This document shows positions 44,036 through 52,993 of a stretch of 64,000 nt of DNA, piece by piece (position 1 is the stretch's first letter; each line of letters opens with the position of its first letter). This DNA is from Bog-473 sp963741995. GTDB taxonomy: Bacteria; Actinomycetota; Acidimicrobiia; Acidimicrobiales; RAAP-2. Location: positions 186,001-250,000 of the forward strand of contig CAVUKI010000010.1 of assembly GCA_963741995.1 (NCBI GenBank). Direction: 5' to 3'. A model generated the notes under the pieces. It worked only from the letters and a program-made list of their open reading frames with translations. It ran no database searches and had not been told where the DNA came from. The position numbers and the translations under genes were made by a program.

Positions 44036-44396
44036 GTGGTTTCTCGTCTTTCCGTCGGCACACTGGCGCCGCGACATTAGACGTGGCCGGGGCCCCTCGG
44101 GCACGGAAACTCCGATCCTCGCCTTCTCCCGCTACGTACTATTTTCGCCGCCCGAAAGGATCGAATCTGGCACCCCGACCTCGCGTTCGACACTGGGCAG
44201 ATCCAACCGACGCTGATGCGAACGGATCATGACCTGGCAGCCGCGAGTCCTCCCGCACCGGTCTGCAACGGCGTCCGCGGGCTCATTTCACGAAGTGTTC
44301 GCGCACGAACTGGACATGTCTGGACCCCTGGCGGCGACTTTGAGCCCCCGTTAGTGTCGCTGCTGGCGAGACGGATGGCGAGCAGGAGCAGTGGCA
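44036..44396. other. Divergent intergenic region, no gene recognised
   Basis: 361 bases between the phosphoesterase and the 65-residue protein gene; must hold both promoters. No operator-like palindrome or RNA element was recognised. Confidence 0.4.
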
Positions 44397-44594
44397 ATGC
44401 GGAAGGTCCATCACCCCAAGATCGTGCAGCGATCCGATCGTCGATGGATCGTGGTTTGCGAGGACTGTGAGAGGGACCGCGACTCCGCGACGCCCATCGG
44501 CATAAACAGCCCGGTCGAGTCCTTCGAAGTGGCAGAGCTCATGTGGGGAAACCACTGTGAGCGGCGACGTCCTCCGAAGCGTTGGGACGCGTGA
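44397..44594 (+). CDS. Small Cys/His-containing hypothetical protein
   Basis: 65 residues: MRKVHHPKIVQRSDRRWIVV, CEDCERDRDSATPIGINSPV, then AELMWGNHCERRRPPKRWDA. The CxxC plus HC pattern resembles a small zinc ribbon. AGGAG lies eight bases before the ATG, a good ribosome site. Similar short proteins of this pattern are widespread hypotheticals in actinobacteria. Possible nucleic-acid binding, unproven. Confidence 0.65.
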   Translation: MRKVHHPKIVQRSDRRWIVVCEDCERDRDSATPIGINSPVESFEVAELMWGNHCERRRPPKRWDA

Positions 44595-44638
44595 ATGACG
44601 ACGTAGAGCGTCCGAGCTCTGGTGGAGAGACGTCGGAC

Positions 44639-44848
44639 TTACGCCAGCACCCAGATCACCCAACCGATGAGAGCCCAGGGAAGAATCACAAGAGCGAGCC
44701 CTAGCACCGTCCACGATCGAACGGACGCTTCGGATTGAAGAGCCTCATTCGCTGGGCCAAAGAGACACAACTGCTCATTGAACGTGAGCCGAGTGTGGCT
44801 CCGCAGAGGGCGCGACTCCTTGGGGATCGCTGAGCGACGAGTACTCAC
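44639..44848 (-). CDS. Small membrane protein with one C-terminal span
   Basis: 69 residues from GTG 44848. GGAGGG lies nine bases upstream. A basic/polar N-terminus (STRRSAIPKESRPLRSHTRL) is followed by one strongly hydrophobic C-terminal segment (WTVLGLALVILPWALIGWVI). No family recognised. A tandem 22-base duplication lies directly upstream. Confidence 0.45.
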   Translation of the reverse strand: MSTRRSAIPKESRPLRSHTRLTFNEQLCLFGPANEALQSEASVRSWTVLGLALVILPWALIGWVIWVLA

Positions 44849-44873
44849 AGGTTCCGACCCTCCTCGATACGAG

Positions 44874-44917
44874 GCTTCATGGAGTTGCAAAGAATGCTTC
44901 ATGGAGTTGCAAAGAAT
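44874..44917 (-). repeat. Perfect tandem 22-base duplication
   Basis: The unit GCTTCATGGAGTTGCAAAGA plus AT occurs twice in a row (44874-44895 and 44896-44917). It sits 26 bases upstream of the small membrane protein start on the minus strand and could duplicate a promoter or operator. Confidence 0.8.
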
Positions 44918-45010
44918 ACAGAATCTGACGGATTTGCACAACGGACACACAATTCCGCTCTCAGAGAGGAGGGCTTCGCGGCGCCCTGACCGGCGTACGC
45001 CCTCGTTCGC

Positions 45011-45454
45011 CTACGCCCCAATTCCGTAGAGAAAATCATCTGGGAGTCTCCAGGCGTCCCCAGGAGCGCGTCCTCCGTCGGGGTGCCAGGCCACCACGAT
45101 CGTTGCCCTGTCCGGGTCGCGGCCGACGATTGCAGTCCACTCGCTGTGGACATGCCGGCTTATGAAGAGTCTTCGCGAGTCCAACTCGCTCGCAATTCGC
45201 TCCAGTTGATCGGCTGACTCGGCTTCCAATACGAAGGCTTGCAGACCGATATGGCCAGCTCCGCTCACGAGGGCGTTCGCAAACTGCCGGAGGACGATGG
45301 CCTGAGTCCGGTCGCTCCCTGGAGCACCCACCGTCGCCAATTGCTCCTCTTGGGCCAGGAGCGTGAAGCCAAGCACCTCACGATAGAAGTCAATCGATCG
45401 GTTGAGATCGGCGACGTTCATCACGACACCCTGAAAGTGCATCCTGTCCTCCAA
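45011..45454 (-). CDS. VOC-family (glyoxalase-like) protein
   Basis: 147 residues with two beta-alpha-beta-beta-beta modules. The first is MHFQGVVMNVADLNRSIDFY, followed by REVLGFTLLAQEEQLATVG; the second is GHIGLQAFVLEAESADQLER, then DPDRATIVVAWHPDGG. His at the first strand and a later acidic residue could bind metal. Members include glyoxalases, dioxygenases and resistance proteins; no function can be named. GGAGGACAGG precedes the start. Confidence 0.8.
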   Translation of the reverse strand: MEDRMHFQGVVMNVADLNRSIDFYREVLGFTLLAQEEQLATVGAPGSDRTQAIVLRQFANALVSGAGHIGLQAFVLEAESADQLERIASELDSRRLFISRHVHSEWTAIVGRDPDRATIVVAWHPDGGRAPGDAWRLPDDFLYGIGA

Positions 45455-45655
45455 GTCTTCAGTAAAAGCAGAGGCCCCATACGAAGCCCCCGCACCCCCG
45501 AGCTGTGCTTTCCGTCCAGAGTTGCCCAGATCTGCCGGTCATCGAGAACGGAGAGCCTCCCGGGATCTTGAGAGAAGAGTCGACCAGATAGTTGACCTCT
45601 CTTCCAGTCGCTCGACCGGCAGTTTCCTCGACGGCAGCAGCATGCCGGCTTCCGG

Positions 45656-46615
45656 TTACAAGCCGGAGACCAGCTCGGCCACGATCTCTGCCGCCGGTTG
45701 AGCCCGCCCCGCGAGCGCAACGCTCTGTCCGGCCCACAACGAGAGGGCTTCGATATCACCGGTGGTACCGACCATCGGGGGCGCCGGCTCGTAGCGGACG
45801 ATTTCTTCGCCCGAGGCGAAGTGCGCGATGACATCGCCCACTCCGGGTCGGCTCTCCAGAGGCGGCCGGCCCGCGGCCTCCCACATCTCGGCCGTCGAGT
45901 TGCGGAGGGCGCGGTGGGGCGAATCGGGCCACCCGACGTCGTAGAGGTCGGGGTACCACTGCGCATCGGTCTCGCTCGCGTTCATCAGGCGACGGCGGTA
46001 TTCATCATGAATGGGCATCTCCCGGGCCAGGAGAAACCGGGTACCCAGCCACGCCGCTTGCGCGCCCAGCGCGAGCACGGCGGCGACTCCGCGAGCGTCC
46101 CCGATCCCACCGGCCGCGATCACCGGCACCGGCGCCACCGCGTCCACGACGGCGGGCACCAAGGGAAGTGTCGCAATCTGACCCCCCACATGGCCCCCGG
46201 CCTCCCAGCCCTGTGCCACGACGACATCAACACCGCTGGCGACTGCACGCCGCGCCTCCTCGGCGCTGCCGACCGTCTGGAGTACGACTCCGTTGGCGTC
46301 GTGGACCTGCTCGACGTAACCGGAGGGATCCCCCAAGAAGAACGAGACGATTCGCAGACCGGCGTCAAGAGCCTCATCGAGGCGACGGTGCTGATCGGAG
46401 GTGAGAACCAGATTGCCGGCAAAGGGACGATCAGTGAGCGACGCCGTCTGGCGCACCACGTCTCCGGCGGGAGTGGACCATGTCAACGTCAGCATGCCCA
46501 GCCCGCCGGCGTTCGAGACCGCTGCCGCCAGTTCGGGCACCGCCACCATGGCCGCCAGGACGATCGGCTGTTCGATCCCGAGTAGCTCACAGACCGGCGT
46601 TCGCACCAATCCCAC
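45656..46615 (-). CDS. Nitronate monooxygenase (2-nitropropane dioxygenase family)
   Basis: 319 residues, a flavin TIM barrel. The start pattern RTPVCELLGIEQPIVLAAMV and AAAVSNAGGLGMLTL are canonical. FMN-binding loops AQGWEAGGHVGGQI, VPVIAAGGIGDARGVAAVLA and LGAQAAWLGTRFL are intact. The catalytic His is in the AGGHVG motif. These enzymes oxidise alkyl nitronates or act as enoyl-type reductases. It is transcribed toward the VOC gene, about 200 bases away; 45455-45655 holds nothing recognised. Confidence 0.92.
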   Translation of the reverse strand: MGLVRTPVCELLGIEQPIVLAAMVAVPELAAAVSNAGGLGMLTLTWSTPAGDVVRQTASLTDRPFAGNLVLTSDQHRRLDEALDAGLRIVSFFLGDPSGYVEQVHDANGVVLQTVGSAEEARRAVASGVDVVVAQGWEAGGHVGGQIATLPLVPAVVDAVAPVPVIAAGGIGDARGVAAVLALGAQAAWLGTRFLLAREMPIHDEYRRRLMNASETDAQWYPDLYDVGWPDSPHRALRNSTAEMWEAAGRPPLESRPGVGDVIAHFASGEEIVRYEPAPPMVGTTGDIEALSLWAGQSVALAGRAQPAAEIVAELVSGL

Positions 46616-46694
46616 TCACCCTTCGCTCCGGCTCGCAGCGCCTGTGACCAGCTTCGCGGTGTACCCTCCCGCGGGCGCCGGCACCTCCATTCAG

Positions 46695-47297
46695 TTATGA
46701 CTCGTATGACGTCGGCATGGACTGACGGGCCTGCTTGTCCCATCCGTGGAAGTTCGAGTAATCCCCTGCATCCCAGGCCTCCCGCAGCCCCGGCTTGCTC
46801 AGGTCCCAGTCGGGGCGGATCTCGCTCGACGCAGCGCACAGATCGCGCCATAAGTCGTTGAACGATGGGCGTCCCCAGAACCAATACCCGTTGTAGATGC
46901 TGTGAATCTCGAGTCCCGGCTTGAGCACCAGTGTGTGCGGGATCATCGGGTTGTGCTCGGGGTCGGTGTATTCCTGGATGTCGAGGTCCTTTTGAATCGT
47001 CCGGGACGGATCGGAGAGAAAGGTCCATTGGGCGCCGACGGAAGCCCGGAACTCCTGCAGGGTGTGATGGTCATCGGTGGCGATGGTGACGATCTGGGTG
47101 TAGGCGACAGCGACCTTCGAATAGTTCGCAGCCAGCTCCAGGTGCTGCTGGTGCTCCTTCGGGCAGTAGTTGCCCCGCGCCAATGTGAGGACCAGCGGGT
47201 CGTCGCCTTGGAGCTCGCTGAGTTTGCGCACCGTGTTGGTGTGATCCGGCAAGGCGTAGTCGGGGAAGGTGGCGCCAGGTCTGATGTCGGATCGCAT
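46695..47297 (-). CDS. Peroxiredoxin/redoxin-family protein
   Basis: 200 residues, thioredoxin fold. PDYALPDHTNTVRKLSEL and VLTLARGNYCPKEHQQHLEL place the single peroxidatic-type Cys near residue 45. TIATDDHHTLQEFRASVG and QWTFLSDPSRTIQKDLDIQE follow as in AhpC/TSA proteins. The C-terminal part is longer than usual and includes YNGYWFWGRPSFNDLWRDL. Likely reduces peroxides using an external thiol. It lies 80 bases upstream of the nitronate monooxygenase on the same strand. Confidence 0.85.
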   Translation of the reverse strand: MRSDIRPGATFPDYALPDHTNTVRKLSELQGDDPLVLTLARGNYCPKEHQQHLELAANYSKVAVAYTQIVTIATDDHHTLQEFRASVGAQWTFLSDPSRTIQKDLDIQEYTDPEHNPMIPHTLVLKPGLEIHSIYNGYWFWGRPSFNDLWRDLCAASSEIRPDWDLSKPGLREAWDAGDYSNFHGWDKQARQSMPTSYES

Positions 47298-47337
47298 GGA
47301 AGGTGCCTTTCAGTAGGCCTCGATGGCGATGGCCGCG

Positions 47338-47532
47338 AGGGATCTCAGTGTCAGGCGGATGGGCCGCCATCGAGTGCGAGGTGTCGTGGGTGACGAAGCC
47401 CGCCGGTTCCCGTCGGAGGATTCCCTCGGCGATCTTGCCCACTCGTCCGAGGGAGTGCATGCCGACGAGGCGTGCAGGCGACGAGGCGTTCACCTCCGAC
47501 GTCTTCACGATGCCGGGGGAGAGGACAACCAA
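47338..47532 (-). pseudogene. SDR-family C-terminal fragment
   Basis: The reading VLSPGIVKTSEVNASSP, then LVGMHSLGRVGKIAEGIL and EPAGFVTHDTSHSM resembles the end of short-chain dehydrogenases (LSPG.IKT, HP.GR.GE, AGFVTGE). There is no N-terminal part; the reading starts within the VOC gene end and afterwards continues as noise into the redoxin gene. A small decayed remnant. The rest of the 47298-47504 gap shows nothing else. Confidence 0.5.
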
Positions 47533-47954
47533 AACGACCAGTCCCCCTCTGGGTCAGTGGTTTGCCCCACTTCGATCAGATACCCGTCGGGATCGCGGAT
47601 GTAGCAGCGAATCTCGTACTGGTGCTGTTTCGGCGGCGTCAGGAATTGAGCACCGCGGGCGCTCCACTCGGCGTAGACGGCCTGGATGTCTTTGACCCGG
47701 ATATTGAGGAAGCTGCTGACCCGGTCGGGGTCGCCTGGCGTCGCGAGCGTGACCGTAGGCTTATCGTCGGTTGGACCTCCGCCGACATTGATGATGATGA
47801 AGCTGTTGGCGAGTGCGACGTAGGTGACCTCTCCGGAGAAGACCACCTTGCCGCCGAGCACTTCGGTGTAGAACTGCCGTGAGCGCTCGACGTCGTCCGA
47901 CACGATGAAGTGAGCCAATACGATTGCCTCAACGGGCTGTGTGAGTTCGGCCAC
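47505..47954 (-). CDS. VOC-family protein
   Basis: 149 residues from GTG 47954, which has GGAGG six bases upstream; the frame is open to 48011. Single-module pair: VLAHFIVSDDVERSRQFYTE, then VLGGKVVFSGEVTYVALAN; second half FLNIRVKDIQAVYAEWSARG, EIRCYIRDPDGYLIEVGQTT. His at HFIV and Glu at LIEVG are positioned like the metal ligands of glyoxalase/dioxygenase members. It heads the run with the SDR remnant, redoxin and nitronate monooxygenase. Confidence 0.85.
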   Translation of the reverse strand: MAELTQPVEAIVLAHFIVSDDVERSRQFYTEVLGGKVVFSGEVTYVALANSFIIINVGGGPTDDKPTVTLATPGDPDRVSSFLNIRVKDIQAVYAEWSARGAQFLTPPKQHQYEIRCYIRDPDGYLIEVGQTTDPEGDWSFWLSSPPAS

Positions 47955-48484
47955 TTGCCACCTCCGCTGATGGGGACTCATACCCTGCCGACGACGGGGT
48001 GTGAAGCCCATGTCCGATGATCGGGATTCCCTTTCGATTCACTGCACAGCCAGAGGCCACCACGTGTGATCCCGACGGTCCCGCTCTTAGTAAATCGCTT
48101 GAAGCGCACGAATGGAAGGCCCCTGGACAAAAAGTTGGACGTCATCGAGCTGGGAGCGGCACACCGGGCTGGCTGCTCTGGGGTCCGCTTCGGCCTAGGT
48201 CGAACCTCAGTGACACGGGTCAAGCGGACCGACTGTGCTCGTGCGAGGTCACGCGAACTCGTGACGCACTCGACGAACTCCTCTTTGGCGGTGAGAAATT
48301 CGACCCGGGCGCGTTCTCATCCTGGGCACCGAGCCGCAAGCTCTGGGACAGAGCGGAGGGTTCCGTCAACCTCTCGGGATCCGGAAACACACGTGCAACC
48401 GGCCTGGCCAAGACTCACCCTTGAGAATCCGTACGGACCTCTCGAGAGGAGGTTGCCTCGGTTCAGGGCCGGAAGGCGACGATG
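47955..48484. other. 530-base gap, nothing recognised
   Basis: Lies between the start of the VOC gene and the end of the acetolactate-synthase-like gene. Open frames exist on both strands but none shows family patterns, a good ribosome site or spans. Confidence 0.4.
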
Positions 48485-50146
48485 TCATGACAACGATTCG
48501 TCGAGGGCGCCCAGTGAGCGAATCAGTTCGAGGTTGGCGGTGTAGTCGACGGGACAGGCAATCACCGAGACGGTGTCGTCCTGGAGGGCTTCTCGCAGGG
48601 TCGGCAGAAGCTGACCGGGAGACGTGATCTCGTAGCCGGCCGCTCCGAAGCTTCGGGCGTAGGCGACGAAGTCCGGATTGCCAAACTTCGTGTCCACGTC
48701 GTGACCGATCTCGAGATCCATCTTCCAACTGATGAGCCCGTAGGCATCGTCGACCCAGATGACGATGACCATGGGGATCCGCTCGCGCAATGCGGTCTCG
48801 ATCTCTTGGGAGTTCATGAGGAAGCCTCCGTCCCCGGTGGCGACGAGGACCTTGGCGTCCGGCCGGGCGATCTTGGCGCCGATGGCGCCGGGGAGGCTCC
48901 AGGCCATGGTCGACAGGCCGTTCGACATCAGGCAGGTATTCGGCGCATAGGTGGGGTAGAGCCGCGCCATCCACATCTTCAAGGCGCCGGTATCGACAAG
49001 CACGATGTCGTCGCGACCCATGGCCTCCCGGATGTCGGAAACGATGCGCGCGGGCGCCATCGGAAACCGGTCGTCGCTGCATCCTTGGGCCAACTCCTGC
49101 GCCAAGAGTCCCCTGATCTCGAGCTTGGCGGTCCGGTTCTCGAAATGGCAGTCGAGCGCGGTGGCCAGGGCATCGAGGCTCCGGCCGATGTCCGCTTGCA
49201 GCCCGACCGCCACGTTGTAATGGAGGTCGACTTCGGCGGGGAACCGGTGGATGTGGATGATCTGTTTGTCACCACGGGGGTTGATGCGCACGGGATCGAA
49301 CTCCTGGAGCTCGTAGCCGACCGTGACGATGACGTCTGCCTGGTCAAATCCGAAATTCACGTAGTCGTGACGCATGAACCCGATCGCGCCCAGCGCTTGA
49401 GGGTGGTCGTCGGGGAAGATCCCCTTGCCGTGGAAGGTGGTGGCGACCGAGACGCCGAGTCTCTCGGCGAATCGGATCAAGGCGGGGCCGGCCTCGGCTC
49501 GCGCTGCTCCGTGACCGGCCAGGACAATTGGATTCACCGCTTCCCCGAGGATGGCCGCGGCACGAGCCACCTGGCTCGCGGAAGGCTCGTCGGGGCGGGG
49601 GACGTTGACCTGGAGCGGCCGCGCCCCGGCAGGCGCCGGGGCGCTCTCGATGTCTTCGGGGACGGCGAGATAGACGGCTCCGGGCCGCTCGGTCTGGGCG
49701 AGTTTGAAGGCTTTCCGGATCATCTCTGGCGCCGCCCCTGGAGTGGCGACGAGCGCGGACCATTTCGTCACCGGGGCGAACATGGAGACCAGGTCGACAC
49801 CCTGGTGTGACTCCTTGTAGCTGCGGTTCATCCCGACCTGGGCCGAAAGGGCGACGACCGGAGTCGAGTTGGTCGTCGCGTCGGCGACGCCCGTGAGCAG
49901 GTTGATCGCTCCGGGGCCGAGGGTGGCGGAACACACGCCTGCGTGGCCACTGAGCCGGCCATAGGTCTCGGCCATGAAGGACGCCCCTTGCTCGTGACGT
50001 ACCAGGACGAAGCGGATCGACGATCGGGACAACGCGTCGACCAGATGGATGTTCTCCTCACCGGGAATACCGAAGACGTGCGTCACGCCTTCGCGCTCGA
50101 GGCACTCGACGATGAGATCCGCCACCAGGGCCGTGGGATCGGGCAT
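48485..50146 (-). CDS. Acetolactate synthase-like thiamine-diphosphate enzyme
   Basis: 553 residues, three-domain ThDP fold. The N-terminal Pyr domain holds the catalytic Glu (VFGIPGEENIHLVDAL) and FVLVRHEQGASFMAETYGRL. The middle domain is VNPIVLAGHGAARAEAGPAL. The PP domain has the ThDP/Mg motif from GDGGFLMNSQEIETAL to VIWVDDAYGLISWKMD. Closest in type to AlsS-like enzymes joining two pyruvates, although no regulatory small-subunit gene is nearby, so a catabolic or other 2-keto-acid role is possible. It overlaps nothing and follows the PPOX gene by 41 bases on the same strand. Confidence 0.92.
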   Translation of the reverse strand: MPDPTALVADLIVECLEREGVTHVFGIPGEENIHLVDALSRSSIRFVLVRHEQGASFMAETYGRLSGHAGVCSATLGPGAINLLTGVADATTNSTPVVALSAQVGMNRSYKESHQGVDLVSMFAPVTKWSALVATPGAAPEMIRKAFKLAQTERPGAVYLAVPEDIESAPAPAGARPLQVNVPRPDEPSASQVARAAAILGEAVNPIVLAGHGAARAEAGPALIRFAERLGVSVATTFHGKGIFPDDHPQALGAIGFMRHDYVNFGFDQADVIVTVGYELQEFDPVRINPRGDKQIIHIHRFPAEVDLHYNVAVGLQADIGRSLDALATALDCHFENRTAKLEIRGLLAQELAQGCSDDRFPMAPARIVSDIREAMGRDDIVLVDTGALKMWMARLYPTYAPNTCLMSNGLSTMAWSLPGAIGAKIARPDAKVLVATGDGGFLMNSQEIETALRERIPMVIVIWVDDAYGLISWKMDLEIGHDVDTKFGNPDFVAYARSFGAAGYEITSPGQLLPTLREALQDDTVSVIACPVDYTANLELIRSLGALDESLS

Positions 50147-50187
50147 TCAGGTGTGGGCCGATCCGGGAGCGTCGCTCAACCAGGTCT

Positions 50188-50661
50188 TCATGGGTTCTGC
50201 TCGGTGAGCCGAGCCGGAAAGCCGCCCCTGCTAATGGGCCCCCAATGCTGCATCTCCACCTTGAGGAGCACTTTGCCTTGCGTGACCATGGCCCGGCGGT
50301 ACTCATCCCAGTCCGGATGTTCGCCGCCGATCGACCGGAAGTACGCCACCAGACCATCGAGTGCGTCCGGGAGGTCGACCACTGTTGCCGGACCCGATAT
50401 CTGCACCCATTCGCCGCCGAAGGAATCAGAGAGGACGCACAATGAGGCCTGGGGCCGGCGACGCAGATTGCGAACCTTGGCTCGCTCCGGATAGCTCGAG
50501 ATCAGGACCGACCCGTCCACGTCGACCCCCATTGTGACCGGCGACATCTGGAGAGTGCTGTCGGAGCGAATTGTGGCGAGTACGCCATGATGACGGGGTC
50601 GTACGAATTGCTCCAACGTGGCCCGGTCGACTTCGGTATCGGTCGCGATGGCACGGGGCAT
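50188..50661 (-). CDS. PPOX-class F420/flavin-dependent protein
   Basis: 157 residues from ATG 50661. The split-barrel pattern is clear: LEQFVRPRHHGVLATIRSDS, QMSPVTMGVDVDGSVLISSY, RAKVRNLRRRPQASLCVLSD, EWVQISGPATVVDLPDA. Proteins of this type bind F420 or FMN and are named Rv1155-like in actinobacteria. The C-terminal portion (YRRAMVTQGKVLLKVEM) is intact. It precedes the acetolactate-synthase-like gene, probably in one transcript. The frame extends to 50769 but without a better start. Confidence 0.87.
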   Translation of the reverse strand: MPRAIATDTEVDRATLEQFVRPRHHGVLATIRSDSTLQMSPVTMGVDVDGSVLISSYPERAKVRNLRRRPQASLCVLSDSFGGEWVQISGPATVVDLPDALDGLVAYFRSIGGEHPDWDEYRRAMVTQGKVLLKVEMQHWGPISRGGFPARLTEQNP

Positions 50662-50840
50662 GCGAACGACGTTAACGCGCCGCGAGTGGAGTTCGGCAGG
50701 TGGATGCCCGCTCGGCGCCGACCGGCTCGGCTCGCACCCGGGGAATCTCGCGGGCTGACCCGGCCGCAAACGGGGCAGCCGTTCCGAGAGGCCGCCGGGC
50801 CCGGCCCGCTAGCGTGCGTGAAGTTCAGAAAGGGGTTGAC

Positions 50841-51029
50841 ATGACCACGCAGACAGAGGCCGTCACAGCAGCGGCCGCCGACCTGACGCACGCCATGAGC
50901 AGGCTGGTCAAAGCCATCGATGATGTCGGTGACGACGGGGAGGCCATACGGCACGTCCCCGGAGACCTTCCGGGGGAGCTCGAACGACTGGTTGCCCGGA
51001 TCAGCGCCGACCAGGGTTTGGCCGGCTGA
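50841..51029 (+). CDS. Small hypothetical protein, 62 aa
   Basis: Mostly helical and acidic: TTQTEAVTAAAADLTHAMSR, LVKAIDDVGDDGEAIRHVPG, then ELERLVARISADQGLAG. AAAGGGG lies just before the ATG. No family recognised; soluble, no Cys. It lies upstream of the LLM oxidoreductase on the same strand, 58 bases apart. Confidence 0.55.
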   Translation: MTTQTEAVTAAAADLTHAMSRLVKAIDDVGDDGEAIRHVPGDLPGELERLVARISADQGLAG

Positions 51030-51087
51030 TTCGATCAGGCTGACAGGCGCTCTCGATCACGGACGAGGCCTTGGGTAAAGGTTGCGT

Positions 51088-52017
51088 ATGCGCGTCGGTA
51101 TTTCCATTGGCACAGCGTTCTCCACGGGCGGGCCCCGGGGTCAGCGGGAAGGGCCGATCACGGTGCTCAACCAGATGCGGGCCGCGCTCCGAGCCGGCCT
51201 CGATTCATTGACCCTGGGCGATCACCATTCCACTGGTCCGGCAGGGTACGTGCAGAACGTCCCGATGCTTGGTCGCATTCTGGCGGAGTGGCAGGACCGC
51301 CCTCTCGGCTGCCTGTTCCTCGTCCCTTTGTGGAACCCGGTCCTGATGGCAGAGCAGATCGGGACGCTGGCCGCCATGTCGGCTGGGCCGTTCATCGTCC
51401 AGACCGGGCTGGGCGGGGGCGACGCCCAATTCAACGGGATGGGAGCAGATCTGGGCCACAGGGCCGCCCGCCTCGAGGAGGGCATCCACGTGGTCCAAGC
51501 CCTCCTGGGGGGCCAGACGGTCGAGAGTGAGCGCTGGGCCGTTCACGGGGCGCGCGTCGCGCCCGTTCCACCCGAGGGGGTGGAGTGGTGGATCGGTGGC
51601 GGCGTCGCGAAGGCGATCGACCGTGCTGCCCGTCTTGGTGATTGTTGGTATGGCAACGCCGACCTCACGCCGGATGCGGCCGCCCGCGATATTGAGATCT
51701 ACCAAGAAGCGTGCGCCCGCCACGGTCGCAGACCACTCCGCATCCCGATTCGAAAGGATGTGTTCATCGCCGACGAGCGAGTCGAGGCCGAGAGAGTGGG
51801 TGACGCTCTCGTCGCCGGCGGCTACCGGGGATTCGAGCGGGAAGCGGTGGCGTACGGCGATCCCGAGAGCGTTGCAGAGCAACTCTCGGTCTTCAAGGAG
51901 TTGGGCTTTACGGACATCATCATCAGGACGATGTCGCCCGTCCCGCCCGAGCTCGGGCCCGATGCGGCGGACCGGTCAGTTGAGCTGGCAGCCGAAGTGC
52001 GCTCCCGACTGGCGTGA
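51088..52017 (+). CDS. LLM-class flavin/F420-dependent oxidoreductase
   Basis: 309 residues, luciferase-like TIM barrel. It starts MRVGISIGTAF at ATG 51088. Characteristic strands: LDSLTLGDHHSTGPAGYVQN, GPFIVQTGLGGGDAQFNGMG, HRAARLEEGIHVVQALLGGQ, WWIGGGVAKAIDRAARLGD. The C-terminal YGDPESVAEQLSVFKELGFT is typical of F420-dependent members in actinobacteria. Substrate unknown. The histidine pair in GDHHS is placed as in the family active site. Confidence 0.9.
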   Translation: MRVGISIGTAFSTGGPRGQREGPITVLNQMRAALRAGLDSLTLGDHHSTGPAGYVQNVPMLGRILAEWQDRPLGCLFLVPLWNPVLMAEQIGTLAAMSAGPFIVQTGLGGGDAQFNGMGADLGHRAARLEEGIHVVQALLGGQTVESERWAVHGARVAPVPPEGVEWWIGGGVAKAIDRAARLGDCWYGNADLTPDAAARDIEIYQEACARHGRRPLRIPIRKDVFIADERVEAERVGDALVAGGYRGFEREAVAYGDPESVAEQLSVFKELGFTDIIIRTMSPVPPELGPDAADRSVELAAEVRSRLA

Positions 52018-52188
52018 CCAAAGTCTCCTCCGAGCCGACCTCGTCAACGAGCTGGGAACCCACTTCGACGATGATTCCATGGAGTACGCGGCCCACGCGG
52101 TGAAACGCGGGATTTCGGGAGTGTCAAATCTGCGCCGGCGGGTGCCGCCCCTTCGCCATAACGTGTCACCGCCGCGCTATTTTCGGCT

Positions 52189-52971
52189 ATGGCCAAGGTG
52201 GTCCTCCTCGATATTGATGGAGTGCTGACCACCTCGTGGCAGCCGCTCCCGGGAGCAGTCGAGACGATCGAGTGGCTCAAGGAACAGGGCGTCGACTTTC
52301 GGCTCCTCACCAATTCCTCGTCGAAGACTCGCCGTGGAATCGCCGAGCTGCTCGGCCAATGCGGGATGCCGGTCGACGAGTCGCGGATTTCGACGGCGGT
52401 CACAGCCGCAGCGTGTGACGTGAAAGAACGCGGATGGGGTCCGAACTGCCTTGTTCTCAACGAAGGAGACATCAGCGAAGACCTCGAAGGACTCACGGCG
52501 ACGGAGGCCTCCTCAGCCGACATGGTCCTCCTCGGAGGGGCCGGGCCGAGTCTCGGCTACACCGCCTTCAACGAGGCATTCGTGCTGGCGCTCGAAGGTC
52601 GGCCCGTTCTCGCCCTGCACCGCAATCTCCGCTACCGAACCGCCGAGGGTCTTGCGCTCGACATGGGAGCATTTGTCGTCGCACTGGAGGCCGCGGCTGG
52701 CATTGCGATACCGATCGCGGGGAAGCCTGCGCCGGCCTTCTTTCACGCTGCACTCGACCATCTCGGGAGAGCACCCGCCGAGGCAGTGGTCGTCGGCGAC
52801 GATATCGAGGCCGACGTGTTCGGCGGCCAAGGCGTCGGAGCACTCGGGGTACTGGTCAAGAGCGGCAAGTTCCATCCGTCCGACCTCGAGGGCGGCATGG
52901 GACACCCGGACCACGTCATCAACGACGTCGGCCAACTTCCGGCTCTGTTCGAAGAAATGTCCTGGTGCTAG
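52189..52971 (+). CDS. HAD-superfamily hydrolase, subclass IIA
   Basis: 260 residues. HAD motif I is VLLDIDGVLTTSW (nucleophile Asp), motif II FRLLTNSSSKTRRGIAELL, motif III the Lys in IAGKPAPAFFHAAL, and motif IV VVVGDDIEADVFGGQGVGA. The C2-type cap between motifs II and III places it with NagD/4-nitrophenylphosphatase-like phosphatases. It ends 22 bases from the convergent GGDEF/EAL gene. Substrate unknown. Confidence 0.92.
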   Translation: MAKVVLLDIDGVLTTSWQPLPGAVETIEWLKEQGVDFRLLTNSSSKTRRGIAELLGQCGMPVDESRISTAVTAAACDVKERGWGPNCLVLNEGDISEDLEGLTATEASSADMVLLGGAGPSLGYTAFNEAFVLALEGRPVLALHRNLRYRTAEGLALDMGAFVVALEAAAGIAIPIAGKPAPAFFHAALDHLGRAPAEAVVVGDDIEADVFGGQGVGALGVLVKSGKFHPSDLEGGMGHPDHVINDVGQLPALFEEMSWC

Positions 52972-52993
52972 TACTCCAGCGCAGGACTCCTGT

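Noticed and set aside
47071..47337. Continuation of the SDR fragment frame into the redoxin gene
   Set aside because: Beyond about 47338 the reading is Arg/His/Pro-rich noise, out of frame with the intact redoxin gene.
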